Below are positions 35,345 to 44,383 of a stretch of DNA of 64,000 nt, piece by piece. This DNA comes from Streptomyces sp. TN58 (GTDB lineage: Bacteria; Actinomycetota; Actinomycetes; Streptomycetales; Streptomycetaceae): assembly GCF_001941845.1 (NCBI RefSeq), contig NZ_CP018870.1, positions 496,001-560,000 of the forward strand, read 5' to 3'. Under the pieces are notes generated by a model, which ran no database searches, was not told the origin of the DNA, and worked only from the letters and a program-made list of their open reading frames with translations. The translations under genes and the position numbers were made by a program. Positions within the stretch are counted from its first letter, which is position 1. The number at the start of each line of letters is the position of its first letter.

Positions 35345-37342
35345 ATGGACAGCGACACGCTCCATTCCATCGGAGAACTATCCCGCCGGACGGGCCTGAC
35401 GGTGAAGACCATCCGGTTCTGTTCCGATCAGGGCATCGTCCCGCCGACCGACCGGAGCCCCGCCGGCTACCGGCTCTACGGACCCGAGGCACTCGCCCGC
35501 TTGCAGCTGGCCCGCACACTGCGCCATCTCGGGATCGATCTGGCGACCGTGCGCAGGGTGCTGGACCGGGAGGCATCCGTGGCAGAGGTCGCGGAAGCCC
35601 ACGCCGGCGCCCTGGACGTACAGATACGCACCCTGCGCCTGCACCGGGCGGTACTCCGTGCCGTCGCCCGAAGCGGCGCCACCACCCAGGAGATGGACCT
35701 CATGCACCGACTCGCCACGCTCTCCGACGCCGAACGCCGCCGACTGGTGTCCGACTTCCTCGACGACGCCTTCGAAGGCCTCGACTCCAACCCCGAGTTC
35801 GTGGCGCTGATGCGCTCCGCCGTGCCCGAACTCCCCGACGAGCCCACGCCAGGGCAGGTCGAGGCGTGGGTGGAACTCGCCGGTCTCTGCCAGGACGCGG
35901 ACTTCCGTGCCACGTTGCGTCGTACGGCCGAGGAACAGGCTGCGGAGCCGTCCCCGCAGGACGTCGGCGCGCTGCACGACGCTCTCAACCGGGCGATGGC
36001 CGAACGCATCGGCGAAGCCGTCTCCGCCGGCCTGCTGCCCACCGCCGGAGGGGCGTCGTGGACGGACGCGCCGGCCGCCCTCTACGCCGACGCCTTCGCA
36101 CGGGCCGGCGGAGGCGACCTGCGCCGTTGGCTGCTGGCCCGCCTCCGGACGAGCACAGACCCGGATGCCGAGCGCTACTGGCGGCTCCTCGCGACGGTCA
36201 ACGGCTGGCCGGCGTCCCCCACCCTCGCTCCCCTCCGCCCCTGGTTCACCACCGTCTCCGCCCCCAGCGGCTCCGACCGCGGCGAAGGAGCGGTGCGAGT
36301 GGTCGTGCCCGGGCGGCGATCCGGAACGGTTCGGACCGGGGGCGGTTGGGCGGCTGACCGGCGGATACCCAATGATGTCGGAATGCAGAAGCACAAGGAG
36401 ACCGGGTGGCGGTCGATCCGCCGCCGGTTCGGCAGCACGGCGGCGGCCCTCGGCCTGTTGACGTCGGTGGCCTGTACGTCCGCCCAGGCGCCGGCCTCGA
36501 TCGCCGGCGCCGGCCTGGGTCCCGCGAAGCCGGACGAGGTCTCCGTCGCGACCTGGAACATGTGCGCGGTGCGGCAGTGGAGCTGTGAGCGCACGGGCAG
36601 CCCGGCGGACAAGTTCCGGCAGCTGCGCGACCTGATCGGTGACTCCGGCGTACGCGTGCTGCTGCTGCAGGAGGTGTGCTCGGACGACCTGTCGTCCTCG
36701 GCCCTGCGCCTGGGCCCGGAGTGGCAGACGGCTTTCGAGCCGTACGCGGACGTGGACGCGGCGGGCGGCCGTACCGCGGTCCAGTGCACCGACGGCGGGC
36801 GCGGGCGGGCCGGTTTCGCCCTGCTGGCCGCCTCCCGGCTCACGGACGTGGAGGTCATCCCGACCGAGCAGCCGACGGTGGGCCTGCACCGGGGGATCCT
36901 GTGCGCCCGCGTCCAGGCCCAGGGGGTGCGGGTGTGCAACGCGCACCTGTCGTTGCGGGAGAGCGACGGCCAGCACCCGGAGTGGGACTTCCGCGACGAC
37001 CAGCTGAGCTCGCTGTTCGCCGCCGCCTCGACGGACGAGCGTACGGTCGTCGGCGGGGACTTCAACTCCCCGCCGCCGGTGGGCAAGGCGAACACCTCCG
37101 CCTGGATCTGGCCGTCGGAGGCGTACACCACGTACCGCGAGTGCGACCAGAAGGGCACGGCCCGGACCGGGCGGCCCACCCACTCGGACGGCGCGAAGAT
37201 CGACTACCTGTTCACCGCACTGCCGCGCACCGGCTGCGAGGTGGTGAGCACCAAGGCGTCGGACCACCGGCCGCTGGTGATGCGGGTGAGCCGTCCGGCG
37301 GAAACGGCCCCCGCGACCCCGGGTATCAGTACACCGAGTTGA
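35345..37342 (+). CDS. MerR regulator reading in frame into an endonuclease/exonuclease/phosphatase protein
   Basis: One 665-codon open frame. Residues 1-70 are a MerR winged helix (IGELSRRTGLTVKTIRFCSD, PAGYRLYGPEALARLQLART). Residues 75-310 form the ligand-binding half, which in relatives ends near 'WFTT' at about 310. Instead of a stop, about 36 residues of non-protein-like sequence follow, then a second protein with its own signal sequence (from M347). The first half normally ends its own gene, so I think the stop codon was lost or the sequence has an error. The second half is described separately. A true fusion would put an export signal in mid-protein, which is implausible. Confidence 0.7.
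   Translation: MDSDTLHSIGELSRRTGLTVKTIRFCSDQGIVPPTDRSPAGYRLYGPEALARLQLARTLRHLGIDLATVRRVLDREASVAEVAEAHAGALDVQIRTLRLHRAVLRAVARSGATTQEMDLMHRLATLSDAERRRLVSDFLDDAFEGLDSNPEFVALMRSAVPELPDEPTPGQVEAWVELAGLCQDADFRATLRRTAEEQAAEPSPQDVGALHDALNRAMAERIGEAVSAGLLPTAGGASWTDAPAALYADAFARAGGGDLRRWLLARLRTSTDPDAERYWRLLATVNGWPASPTLAPLRPWFTTVSAPSGSDRGEGAVRVVVPGRRSGTVRTGGGWAADRRIPNDVGMQKHKETGWRSIRRRFGSTAAALGLLTSVACTSAQAPASIAGAGLGPAKPDEVSVATWNMCAVRQWSCERTGSPADKFRQLRDLIGDSGVRVLLLQEVCSDDLSSSALRLGPEWQTAFEPYADVDAAGGRTAVQCTDGGRGRAGFALLAASRLTDVEVIPTEQPTVGLHRGILCARVQAQGVRVCNAHLSLRESDGQHPEWDFRDDQLSSLFAAASTDERTVVGGDFNSPPPVGKANTSAWIWPSEAYTTYRECDQKGTARTGRPTHSDGAKIDYLFTALPRTGCEVVSTKASDHRPLVMRVSRPAETAPATPGISTPS
36383..37342 (+). 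CDS. Secreted endonuclease/exonuclease/phosphatase family protein (probable separate start)
   Basis: A 319-residue protein starting at an ATG inside the long MerR frame. The N-terminus is basic (MQKHKETGWRSIRRR), then a hydrophobic stretch with a possible lipobox near LLTSVAC, so it is probably exported. The EEP fold is clear: LLLQEVC (metal-binding Glu), HRGILCARVQ, 'VVGGDFNSPP' (Asp/Asn), 'HSDGAKIDYLF' and 'SDHRPLVMRV' (catalytic His). Such enzymes cleave nucleic acids or phosphoesters outside the cell. The stop lies 17 bases into the convergent surface-protein gene. Confidence 0.75.
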   Translation: MQKHKETGWRSIRRRFGSTAAALGLLTSVACTSAQAPASIAGAGLGPAKPDEVSVATWNMCAVRQWSCERTGSPADKFRQLRDLIGDSGVRVLLLQEVCSDDLSSSALRLGPEWQTAFEPYADVDAAGGRTAVQCTDGGRGRAGFALLAASRLTDVEVIPTEQPTVGLHRGILCARVQAQGVRVCNAHLSLRESDGQHPEWDFRDDQLSSLFAAASTDERTVVGGDFNSPPPVGKANTSAWIWPSEAYTTYRECDQKGTARTGRPTHSDGAKIDYLFTALPRTGCEVVSTKASDHRPLVMRVSRPAETAPATPGISTPS

Positions 37343-38870
37343 AGTAGACGTCCTGGGCGGGCACGGGGTACGCCCCGAGCTTGGTGAACGGGACCGCAGC
37401 CCACGGGGACACGTTGCCGAGGGCGTCCACGGCGATGGCCTCGACGAAGTGGTCGCCGTCGTTCCAGGGCCAGCCCGGCTCCCACGTCCAACTGCCGTCG
37501 GGCCGTACCTCGCACGCGCCCAGGGCCGCTCCGCCCTCGTGGAAGTCCACGCGGACGGCGCCGGGAGCGTACCCGGCGAAGCCGACGCCGGGACCGGGCA
37601 CCTGCTGGTGTGCGGCGGGTACGGTCACCGTCAGGACGAGGTGCTGCGCCGGCACCGGCGGCTGCGGTGTCGGCACCGATGACTGCGGTACGGGCATCGA
37701 CGGCTGCGGTACCGGCTCGTACGCGGGCGCAGCCTCGTACACGGGCTCGACGGCCGTGAAGGCGACCTCTGAGCGCTTGGTCTGGTAGTTGTTCGCGTCC
37801 GCGGCGAAGAGCCGGACGACGTGCTTCCCCTTGGGCCAGGGGTCGGTGCGCTCCCAGGACCACGTGCCGTCGGGAGCGACGGGCGCGGTGCCGCGGTACT
37901 TGCCTTCCTCCCAGAAGCTGACGCGCACGGCGCCGACGGCGGTGCCGGTGAAGCGGACGGTGTTCGCCGGTACCCGTTCTCCGGGTGCGGGGGTGCGGAC
38001 GACCGGTTTGGGAAAGGAGTCGCCTCGCACCTGGGAGGTCTGCGTGAGGTAGGTGTCGATGGCGGAGGTGTCCCGCTTCGGCTGGTCGTAGCCGTTGCGC
38101 ACCATGCCGATCCGTGGGGCGATTCCGTCGACCAGGAGGTTCAGCAGCCCCATGAACACCGGGAGGTGGTGCCGTGTGACCTTCCCCGCGTCGGTGATGA
38201 GAGGTGACTCGTTGTAGACGAAATTGAAGTTCTCGCGCCCCTGGAAGTGCCCGAGGAAAGGTTCCGTCTGCTGCTGGTACTGCGGGTCCCGGGGGGATGT
38301 GAGGACGTAGATGTTGGCTGACGGGTTGGCCCCGCTGCCCACGAGGTCGGGCAGGACGGAGTCGAGGACGTGGACGTTCTGATCCGTCGGCTCGCCCATC
38401 ATCACCCGGGCCGCGTCGGGGTTGCTCTCCTTGACCCGGGTACCGATGCGGAAATGCGGTGTGCCGGCCACGATGTTGCGGAAGCCGTACTTCAGTCCGA
38501 GGAACAGTGCCGCGCTGCCGCCCTCGGACGTGCCGAACACGGTCACCTGGTCCGGCGAGAGGGCCAGTGTGTTCATGACGTGCGAGACGAGGCCGGCGAC
38601 GGACTGCTCCAGGGAGAAATCCATACCCCTGCACAGGTGATAGGTGTTGGCACCGTCGAGCAGGTCCCGCACCCAGAGGATGTTCGACCGGAGGTCCTCC
38701 AGCTGTCCGGTCGCCCAGGCGTACCCGCCGGGTGCGTGGCGGTGGGAGAGGACGACCACCAGGTGGCGGTTGCCGTTGCGCGCGTGGGAGAACCGGTACT
38801 CGACGGGCACCGGCCCGGAGCAGTCCACGCCACTGAACACGCGGCGCGTCCTCTGGGGTGCCTCAGACAT
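37326..38870 (-). CDS. Asp2-like esterase/acyltransferase with Ig-like domains
   Basis: A 514-residue protein. The first 280 residues form an alpha/beta-hydrolase-like module with nucleophile motif GTSEGGSAAL (S115); it resembles the accessory Sec protein Asp2 of streptococci, which O-acetylates surface glycans. Two Ig-like segments follow (about 295-365 and 420-500), each with 'VRFTGTAVGAVRVSFWEEG'-type or 'VGFAGYAPGAVRVDFHEGG' strands and 'DGTWSWE' turns, joined by a Pro-rich linker. No signal peptide is visible. The start overlaps the stop of the glycosyltransferase gene by 8 bases, so they form an operon. A role in decorating the teichoic-acid-like product is a reasonable inference. Confidence 0.72.
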   Translation of the reverse strand: MSEAPQRTRRVFSGVDCSGPVPVEYRFSHARNGNRHLVVVLSHRHAPGGYAWATGQLEDLRSNILWVRDLLDGANTYHLCRGMDFSLEQSVAGLVSHVMNTLALSPDQVTVFGTSEGGSAALFLGLKYGFRNIVAGTPHFRIGTRVKESNPDAARVMMGEPTDQNVHVLDSVLPDLVGSGANPSANIYVLTSPRDPQYQQQTEPFLGHFQGRENFNFVYNESPLITDAGKVTRHHLPVFMGLLNLLVDGIAPRIGMVRNGYDQPKRDTSAIDTYLTQTSQVRGDSFPKPVVRTPAPGERVPANTVRFTGTAVGAVRVSFWEEGKYRGTAPVAPDGTWSWERTDPWPKGKHVVRLFAADANNYQTKRSEVAFTAVEPVYEAAPAYEPVPQPSMPVPQSSVPTPQPPVPAQHLVLTVTVPAAHQQVPGPGVGFAGYAPGAVRVDFHEGGAALGACEVRPDGSWTWEPGWPWNDGDHFVEAIAVDALGNVSPWAAVPFTKLGAYPVPAQDVYFNSVY

Positions 38871-41800
38871 GCTCGGAATCCATCCTTCTCACCGGCTGAC
38901 GCGGCACCTGGCGGAGGGTGTCCCGGTTCCAGCTCCCGGTCTGTCCCGCGGGGTGGCCGACCTGACCCGGGTGACCTGTCGGCCCGTGGCCCGTGTGACC
39001 GGGGTGGCCTGCGTGCCCTGTGTGTGCCGGCGCGCGGAGGCCGGCCGTGCCCACGGCCGGCGCCTGGGCCCGCGCCGGGTCGAGGTCTCCGCCCGCGACG
39101 AGGATGCGGTCGGCCAGCCGGGCCGAGGCGTAGCCGTCGTCGAGGTCGCAGAACTCCTGCTGGAACCAGCGGTAGCGGGCGGCGTAGCCGTGCTGGACGC
39201 GGTCGATGTCGCGGATGGTGCCGATGAGTTCGGGCGAGGTGAAGACCAGCGGCCCCGGGGCGGACTGCTCGAAGTCGAAGTAGAAGCCGCGCAGGGTGTC
39301 GCGGTAGTGGTCGAGGTCGTAGGTGAAGAAGAGGATCGGCCGCCCGGTGTTGACGAAGTCGAACATCAGGGAGGAGTAGTCCGTGATCATCACGTCGGCG
39401 ATGAGGGAAAGGTCCGCCATGTCGGGGTAGTCGGACACGTCGAAGACGAAGCCGTCGCCGGCGCCCGGCACCGGGTCCACGACGTTGGGGTGGCGCCGCA
39501 CGAGCAGGACGTGGTCGCTGCCGAGGCGGGCGCGGGCGTCGTCGAGGTCGATGCGGAAGTCGAGCTTGTACTTGCCCGGGGCGTAGAACTGGTCGTCACG
39601 CCAGGTCGGCGCGTACATGACGACCTTCTTGCTCGGCGGCAGGCCGATGCGGCGGCGCACTTCCGCGGCGCGCCCGGGTTCCGCGCGGCGCAGGATGTCG
39701 TTGCGCGGGTAGCCGCTCTCGACCATCTCGCCCGGGAACCGGAAGGCCCGCTGAAGGATCGGGGTGCTGAAGCTGTTCGGGGACACCAGCATGTCCCAGT
39801 TCTGCACCTCCTTCTCCACGCGCTCCAGGTACCGCTTGTCGGCGAAGTGCACGGCCTCGATGTCGTGTCCGATGCGCTTGAGCGGGGTGCCGTGCCAGGT
39901 CTGTACGACGACCTGCCCGTCACGCTTCTCGAACCAGTCGGGGAGGTGGTTGTTGGCGACGATGTATTTCGCCCGGCCCATGGCCTCGTACCAGTCGGGG
40001 GACCACATGCGGACGGGGCGGGCGGTGGGCGGGACGGCGACCTGGTCGTCGCGCACCACCCACAGGTGCTCCAGGTCCGTGCCGCGGCGGACCAGTTCCT
40101 CGTGCAGGGCGCGCGGGCTGTCGGAGTACTGGGTGCCCTTGAAGGCGTCGAAGAGCACGGCGGCGGTGACGGGCTTGCGCCGGGCGTCGGGGTAGGTCTT
40201 GGTGCGCATCAGCTTCTGCCGGTACGGGCCGCGGGCCTCGTCCGGCATCGCCGAGTGCACCAGCAGCGAGAGCCGGTCGTACGCCTCCGCCTGGAGTTCG
40301 TAGCGCCGCTCCTCACGGGTCATGTCGCTGGGCAGGGTGGGGATCAGGTCCTGCGTCATCTTGACCATGAGGTCGCCGGAGCGGTCCTCGGGGTCGACGG
40401 CCGAGGGGTCCTGGCGACGCAGGAAGAAGTCCCAGCGGCCGGCGGCGAGCGGTATGTCGCCGGCGAGGGTGCGCATCGCGGCGGGGGTGAGGACGAAGCT
40501 GAAGTCGTCGCCCTGCCAGGTGATCGGGACGGTGCGCTCCGCGCCGTGGGCGCGGGAGCGTACGACGACGTGCGCCGTGGCGTACTCGGAGGCGTCGAGC
40601 CTGTCCTGCGCGGCGTAGCCGACGACGACTTCGAGGGAGCCGTCCTGCCGCCAGGTCGCGGACTTGGCCAGCGGCAGGGTGTCGCGTTCGAACAGCACCA
40701 CGTAGCCGGAGCCGTTGCGGTGCACGAAGACCTCGCGGTCCCCGCCCTCGGTCTGCAGCCCGGCCGGCAGCCGGTAGTGTCCGTCGTCGGCCTCTTCCGC
40801 CATGACGGGGTAGATGGGGGCCTTGCGTCCCTCGACGTGCAGGGTGGTCTTCCAGCCGTTGGCGCCGGTGTTCCAGGTCTCCGGGACCCCGTCGGAGGAG
40901 TGCGTGCGGTGGCCGGGGACGAGGGCCTTGGCAGGGACCCGGGTCACGAAGCCGTACCAGCCTTCGCCGCCCTGCTTGAACTGGACCCAGGCGTCGTGCC
41001 GCCCGGCGCCTCCCATGCTGGCCACACGGAACTTGCCCCACTCGGGGAGCTTGGGGCCGAGGTAGACGCCGCGGAGTTCGAGATGGTCGCCCACCATCCG
41101 GTGCTGGGTGATGCGGCAGCGAACACGCTCGACACGGAGTTTGAGCTTGCCCTGGATGAAAAGGGGCACCACACGGGTGTTCTTGTCCACGTACCGGTAG
41201 GGCGGGTTGGCCGCGCTTCCGGCTCCTCCTCTGACGATCCCCTTGTAGCGGAACAGGCCGCGGCTCAGTACACCGGCCGCCACGTCCCAGGTCCCCTCGA
41301 CCCATTCCCCCTTACGCTTGAGGCGGGTCGTGTCGAAGCGGACCTGGAATCCGGACCAGTCGTAGCAGTACCGGCTCTGGTTTGAGTACTCGGTGGCCTG
41401 CGGGTAGTAGGTGGTCTTCGCCTTGGCGACGACCACACGGCCCTGCTTCTTGTTGCGCAGCGCGATCGCCTTCATCGACATGTGCCGCTTGTGCACGTTG
41501 ATGAAGCGGACGTATGCGGATCCTTCGAGGATCAGGTGGTCGGAGTCGTCCCACTGTGCCCCGCTCAGGGAGCCGTGCAGCGACAGCTCCTTGTCCAGTC
41601 GGTAGGCGCTTTTGTCGATGCCTACCGAACGGTCCCCCAGATAGGGGTAGTTGAGGTAGCGGTGGAAGCGGCGCTGGACGGGCATCGGGCCGCCCTTGCG
41701 CTCGAACTCGACGACGTCGAGCAGCTCCTTGAGGCGGCCCTCGCGTACGAGCAGCCACTTGACGCGGGCATCGGCGGGCAGTTCGTGGATGATGTCGGCG

Positions 41801-42699
41801 TCGGCCTCGTCCAGGAAGTCGTTGGCCCACCGCATGAAGGCGTCGCGGTACTCCTCGTCTGCGTCGGGGAGCACCTTGAGGTGCAGCATCAGGTCCGACT
41901 TCAGGCAGGCGAGATCGTACTTGCGCTTGTGGTCGGAGTAGGACCTCGCCCGGTGGCCGGCGAGGAAGCGACTGACCGACTGCACGGCGGCGACGCGGTC
42001 CTGGAGGTTGCTGAACTCGGTGTGCCGCTGGGTGATGGAGGGTGCGGCGCCGCCTTCGCGCCGCCGCCAGAAATAGACGATGTCCGTGAGGATGTCGACT
42101 TTGGATGCCCGGAAGTGGGCGAACATGTTGACCCAGGAGTCCTCGTACATGACGCCTTCGGGGAAGGCGATGTAGTGGTAGTCCCAGAAGGACCGCCGGA
42201 ACAGCTTGTTCCACACGGTGCGGTCGTAGATGAGGTCGGGCAGCTTGGTGATGTGCGTGCCGCGCTTGTTGGCGCGCATGGGCGCCTTGTGCAGCGGGGA
42301 CTGCCACCTCTTGGTGGAGTTCATCATCTGCACGTTGCCGGAGACGAAGTCGGAGCCGGAGGCTTCGAGGGTCTGTACGAGCAACTCGTAGGCGTACTCG
42401 GGTATGACGTCGTCGCCGTCGACGAACGCGAGGAATTCCGCCTGGGGGTGGGCGGCGCGGATGCCGACGTTGCGGGCGTGGCCAGGACCCATCGGTTCCT
42501 GGCGCAGCAGCCGGAAGCGCGGGTCGCGGCGGGCGAACTCGGCGGCGATGGCGGTCGAGGAGTCGGTCGAGCCGTCGTCGACCATGATCACTTCAAGGTC
42601 GCGGAACGTCTGCCTGGCTATCGATTCCAGGCACTCCTGGAGGTAGATCTCGACGTCCTGGAAAGGCACGACGACGCTCAGGCGGGGCATACCTGCCAC
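38863..42699 (-). CDS. Bifunctional glycosyltransferase family 2 / CDP-glycerol glycerophosphotransferase
   Basis: A 1278-residue enzyme. The N-terminal GT-A domain (about 1-330) shows SVVVPFQDVEIYLQECLES, the DDGS and DGDD motifs, and 'NVGIRAAHPQ'. A middle region (about 340-850) has no motif I recognise. The C-terminal TagF/TagB-type domain (about 860-1210) has QTWHGTPLKRIG, YAPTWRDDQFY and 'MITDYSSLMFDFVNTGRP', typical of CDP-glycerol:polyglycerophosphate transferases. It would build a wall teichoic-acid-like polymer. The last 60 residues are a His/Gly-rich tail (HTGHAGHPGHTGHGPTGHPG). GTG 42699 is preceded by GAGGAG. Confidence 0.9.
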   Translation of the reverse strand: MAGMPRLSVVVPFQDVEIYLQECLESIARQTFRDLEVIMVDDGSTDSSTAIAAEFARRDPRFRLLRQEPMGPGHARNVGIRAAHPQAEFLAFVDGDDVIPEYAYELLVQTLEASGSDFVSGNVQMMNSTKRWQSPLHKAPMRANKRGTHITKLPDLIYDRTVWNKLFRRSFWDYHYIAFPEGVMYEDSWVNMFAHFRASKVDILTDIVYFWRRREGGAAPSITQRHTEFSNLQDRVAAVQSVSRFLAGHRARSYSDHKRKYDLACLKSDLMLHLKVLPDADEEYRDAFMRWANDFLDEADADIIHELPADARVKWLLVREGRLKELLDVVEFERKGGPMPVQRRFHRYLNYPYLGDRSVGIDKSAYRLDKELSLHGSLSGAQWDDSDHLILEGSAYVRFINVHKRHMSMKAIALRNKKQGRVVVAKAKTTYYPQATEYSNQSRYCYDWSGFQVRFDTTRLKRKGEWVEGTWDVAAGVLSRGLFRYKGIVRGGAGSAANPPYRYVDKNTRVVPLFIQGKLKLRVERVRCRITQHRMVGDHLELRGVYLGPKLPEWGKFRVASMGGAGRHDAWVQFKQGGEGWYGFVTRVPAKALVPGHRTHSSDGVPETWNTGANGWKTTLHVEGRKAPIYPVMAEEADDGHYRLPAGLQTEGGDREVFVHRNGSGYVVLFERDTLPLAKSATWRQDGSLEVVVGYAAQDRLDASEYATAHVVVRSRAHGAERTVPITWQGDDFSFVLTPAAMRTLAGDIPLAAGRWDFFLRRQDPSAVDPEDRSGDLMVKMTQDLIPTLPSDMTREERRYELQAEAYDRLSLLVHSAMPDEARGPYRQKLMRTKTYPDARRKPVTAAVLFDAFKGTQYSDSPRALHEELVRRGTDLEHLWVVRDDQVAVPPTARPVRMWSPDWYEAMGRAKYIVANNHLPDWFEKRDGQVVVQTWHGTPLKRIGHDIEAVHFADKRYLERVEKEVQNWDMLVSPNSFSTPILQRAFRFPGEMVESGYPRNDILRRAEPGRAAEVRRRIGLPPSKKVVMYAPTWRDDQFYAPGKYKLDFRIDLDDARARLGSDHVLLVRRHPNVVDPVPGAGDGFVFDVSDYPDMADLSLIADVMITDYSSLMFDFVNTGRPILFFTYDLDHYRDTLRGFYFDFEQSAPGPLVFTSPELIGTIRDIDRVQHGYAARYRWFQQEFCDLDDGYASARLADRILVAGGDLDPARAQAPAVGTAGLRAPAHTGHAGHPGHTGHGPTGHPGQVGHPAGQTGSWNRDTLRQVPRQPVRRMDSEHV

Positions 42700-43048
42700 T
42701 CAGCAAACTCCTCGATAGACACACTTCTCACGGCGTACCGGGAGTTGCTGCGGCGTGCCGCCAGACCCGCCCCAGAATCCGGTCACCACCGCTCCCCGCA
42801 CGCTCGACCCTCCCCCACCGCCTGTGACCGCACACTTATGCGACCTTCACAGGAGTGTGCGCAGCGTAGGCCAACTGTTCGGCGCCGAGCAACTATTCAC
42901 AAGCGCTCAAGCTGCCCAAACCTTCACGCAAGCGAACGAGCGATGACATCCCGCCCGCACGGGACGCGTCAACTACCCATCGGTTGGGGCGCCCTGTGCG
43001 GCAGGGGTTGTTCCGCTGTCACAGCGCTCCTGCACAAGGTGAGGCAGG
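42700..43048. other. Intergenic region upstream of the teichoic-acid operon
   Basis: This 349-base region should contain the promoter of the minus-strand surface operon. It is less GC-rich than its surroundings near 42880-42950. An 8-bp inverted repeat, CGCACACT at 42829-42836 and its complement at 42854-42861, is present with a 17-base centre. No open frame here looks coding. Confidence 0.5.
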
Positions 43049-44203
43049 TCACCCGACGTGGCGCCAGGCCCCGAAGGAGAGGCCCGCGTCCGTCAGGTCC
43101 TGCCGGGCGATCCGCAACCCGCCGTCACCATCGAGCATCGCGATCGTGACCGCGCCCCGGGCATCGCGGGCGATCGCCGGCAGCCCCGCACAGCGGTCGC
43201 CCACCGGCGCCCACCACGCGCCGTACTGCTCACCCTCCGTAGGATATGCGGCGATTTCGGGGTGGCCCTCGGCACCCCGCTGGAGCAGGACCGTGCAGTC
43301 GTAACCGTTGACGCGGGTGCGGGTGACGCCCACGGGGCCGACGCCCCCGGCACCGCCCAACGGCATGAGCATGTTCGGGGCTCCGGCCGGCGACTGCGGA
43401 CGGTAGGCGATGACACCCCCGTCCGCCGGGTGGCGCCAGTAGTAGGTGCCGGAGCCGCGGTTCGTCTCGTAGGAGCTGTACGTCCCCTCGACCGCGTCGG
43501 CGTCCATGCGCCCGAGCCATTTGAAGCCGGCTCCCGGCCCGCCCTGGCTCCAGTACGACGCGCCACCGCGAAAGGGGGCGAGGAACTCAGCACGCCCCTC
43601 GGTCGTCACGAGGGGGACGACGGATCCGCGCACCCACTTGCCCTGGTAGTCCTGCCAGTCGTCCCAGACGCCGTCGGCGCGACGCGTGCGACCCCGTACG
43701 CCGATGCCGAACCGGGTGGCAAAGACATGGAGGGCGCCGGTGCCGTCCGCCAGCACGACCGGGTCGGCGTGCGGAGGCGGCGGCTCTTCCTCCTTCTCCG
43801 GGAACGGGTTGCCCACGGCCCGCCACTCCCCCAGCGGTCGGCCGGTCTGGTACTGGGCCGCCAGGACCACCTCGCGGCCGTTCGGGGCTCCCTCGCCGTG
43901 GCGGGTGCCGGCGAACCAGACGAAACCGTTGGCGTCCTGAGTGAGCGTGAACCGGCCGGCCCACCCCTCCACGGGGAACAGGTCGGGCCCGTGCCACATG
44001 TCGGAGCACGGCGCCGACTCGGTCCAGCGCACCAGGCCCTCGGCGCAGCTCGCGTAGGCGGTCAGCCGGCCGTCCCGTCCCAGCCGCAGCCAACCGGGGG
44101 GCAGGTGGCCGGCGTCGGCCGCCGCGGCTATCTCGGGGCCGGGGACGGCGGGCTTGACGGCGGTGAGTGTCCGGTCCGCTCCGTCACGTCCGCGTCGCGC
44201 CAT
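43049..44203 (-). CDS. Beta-propeller-like protein of unknown function
   Basis: A 384-residue protein. Repeating units of about 45-50 residues with aromatic and Gly-rich strands (for example 'NGFVWFAGTRHGEG', 'GALHVFATRFGIGVRGRTRR', 'RAEFLAPFRGGASYWSQGG', 'GPVGVTRTRVNGYDCTVLLQ', 'VTIAMLDGDGGLRIARQD') suggest a lectin-like or PLL-type beta-propeller of seven or so blades. No signal peptide is visible at ATG 44203; the frame is open further upstream but that part is not protein-like. It lies upstream of the teichoic-acid operon on the same strand, 350 bases away, so its function could be surface-related but this is weak inference. Confidence 0.6.
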   Translation of the reverse strand: MARRGRDGADRTLTAVKPAVPGPEIAAAADAGHLPPGWLRLGRDGRLTAYASCAEGLVRWTESAPCSDMWHGPDLFPVEGWAGRFTLTQDANGFVWFAGTRHGEGAPNGREVVLAAQYQTGRPLGEWRAVGNPFPEKEEEPPPPHADPVVLADGTGALHVFATRFGIGVRGRTRRADGVWDDWQDYQGKWVRGSVVPLVTTEGRAEFLAPFRGGASYWSQGGPGAGFKWLGRMDADAVEGTYSSYETNRGSGTYYWRHPADGGVIAYRPQSPAGAPNMLMPLGGAGGVGPVGVTRTRVNGYDCTVLLQRGAEGHPEIAAYPTEGEQYGAWWAPVGDRCAGLPAIARDARGAVTIAMLDGDGGLRIARQDLTDAGLSFGAWRHVG

Positions 44204-44383
44204 GTCCCGGCCACTCCTGCCCACACTCGCCCTGTTCGTCCGCCCGGCCCGGCGGGCCGTGGGCCAATGTACGTCAGTACGACAACCGGTCGGCGCCGGG
44301 GCCGGAATGTCTGCTTCCTCACCGGGGGCACGGTGGCGGGAACGCAGCCCGACGGACGGCACGGACCGGCGGGACGCTCCCTC

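Noticed and set aside
37326..38870. Calling the Asp2-like gene part of an accessory Sec export system
   Set aside because: No SecA2, SecY2 or other Asp genes are nearby; only the enzyme-like fold is supported.
38644..41385. A 913-codon plus-strand frame opposite the teichoic-acid gene
   Set aside because: It mirrors the minus-strand gene codon by codon (frame-complementary) and has no start signal or recognisable motif.
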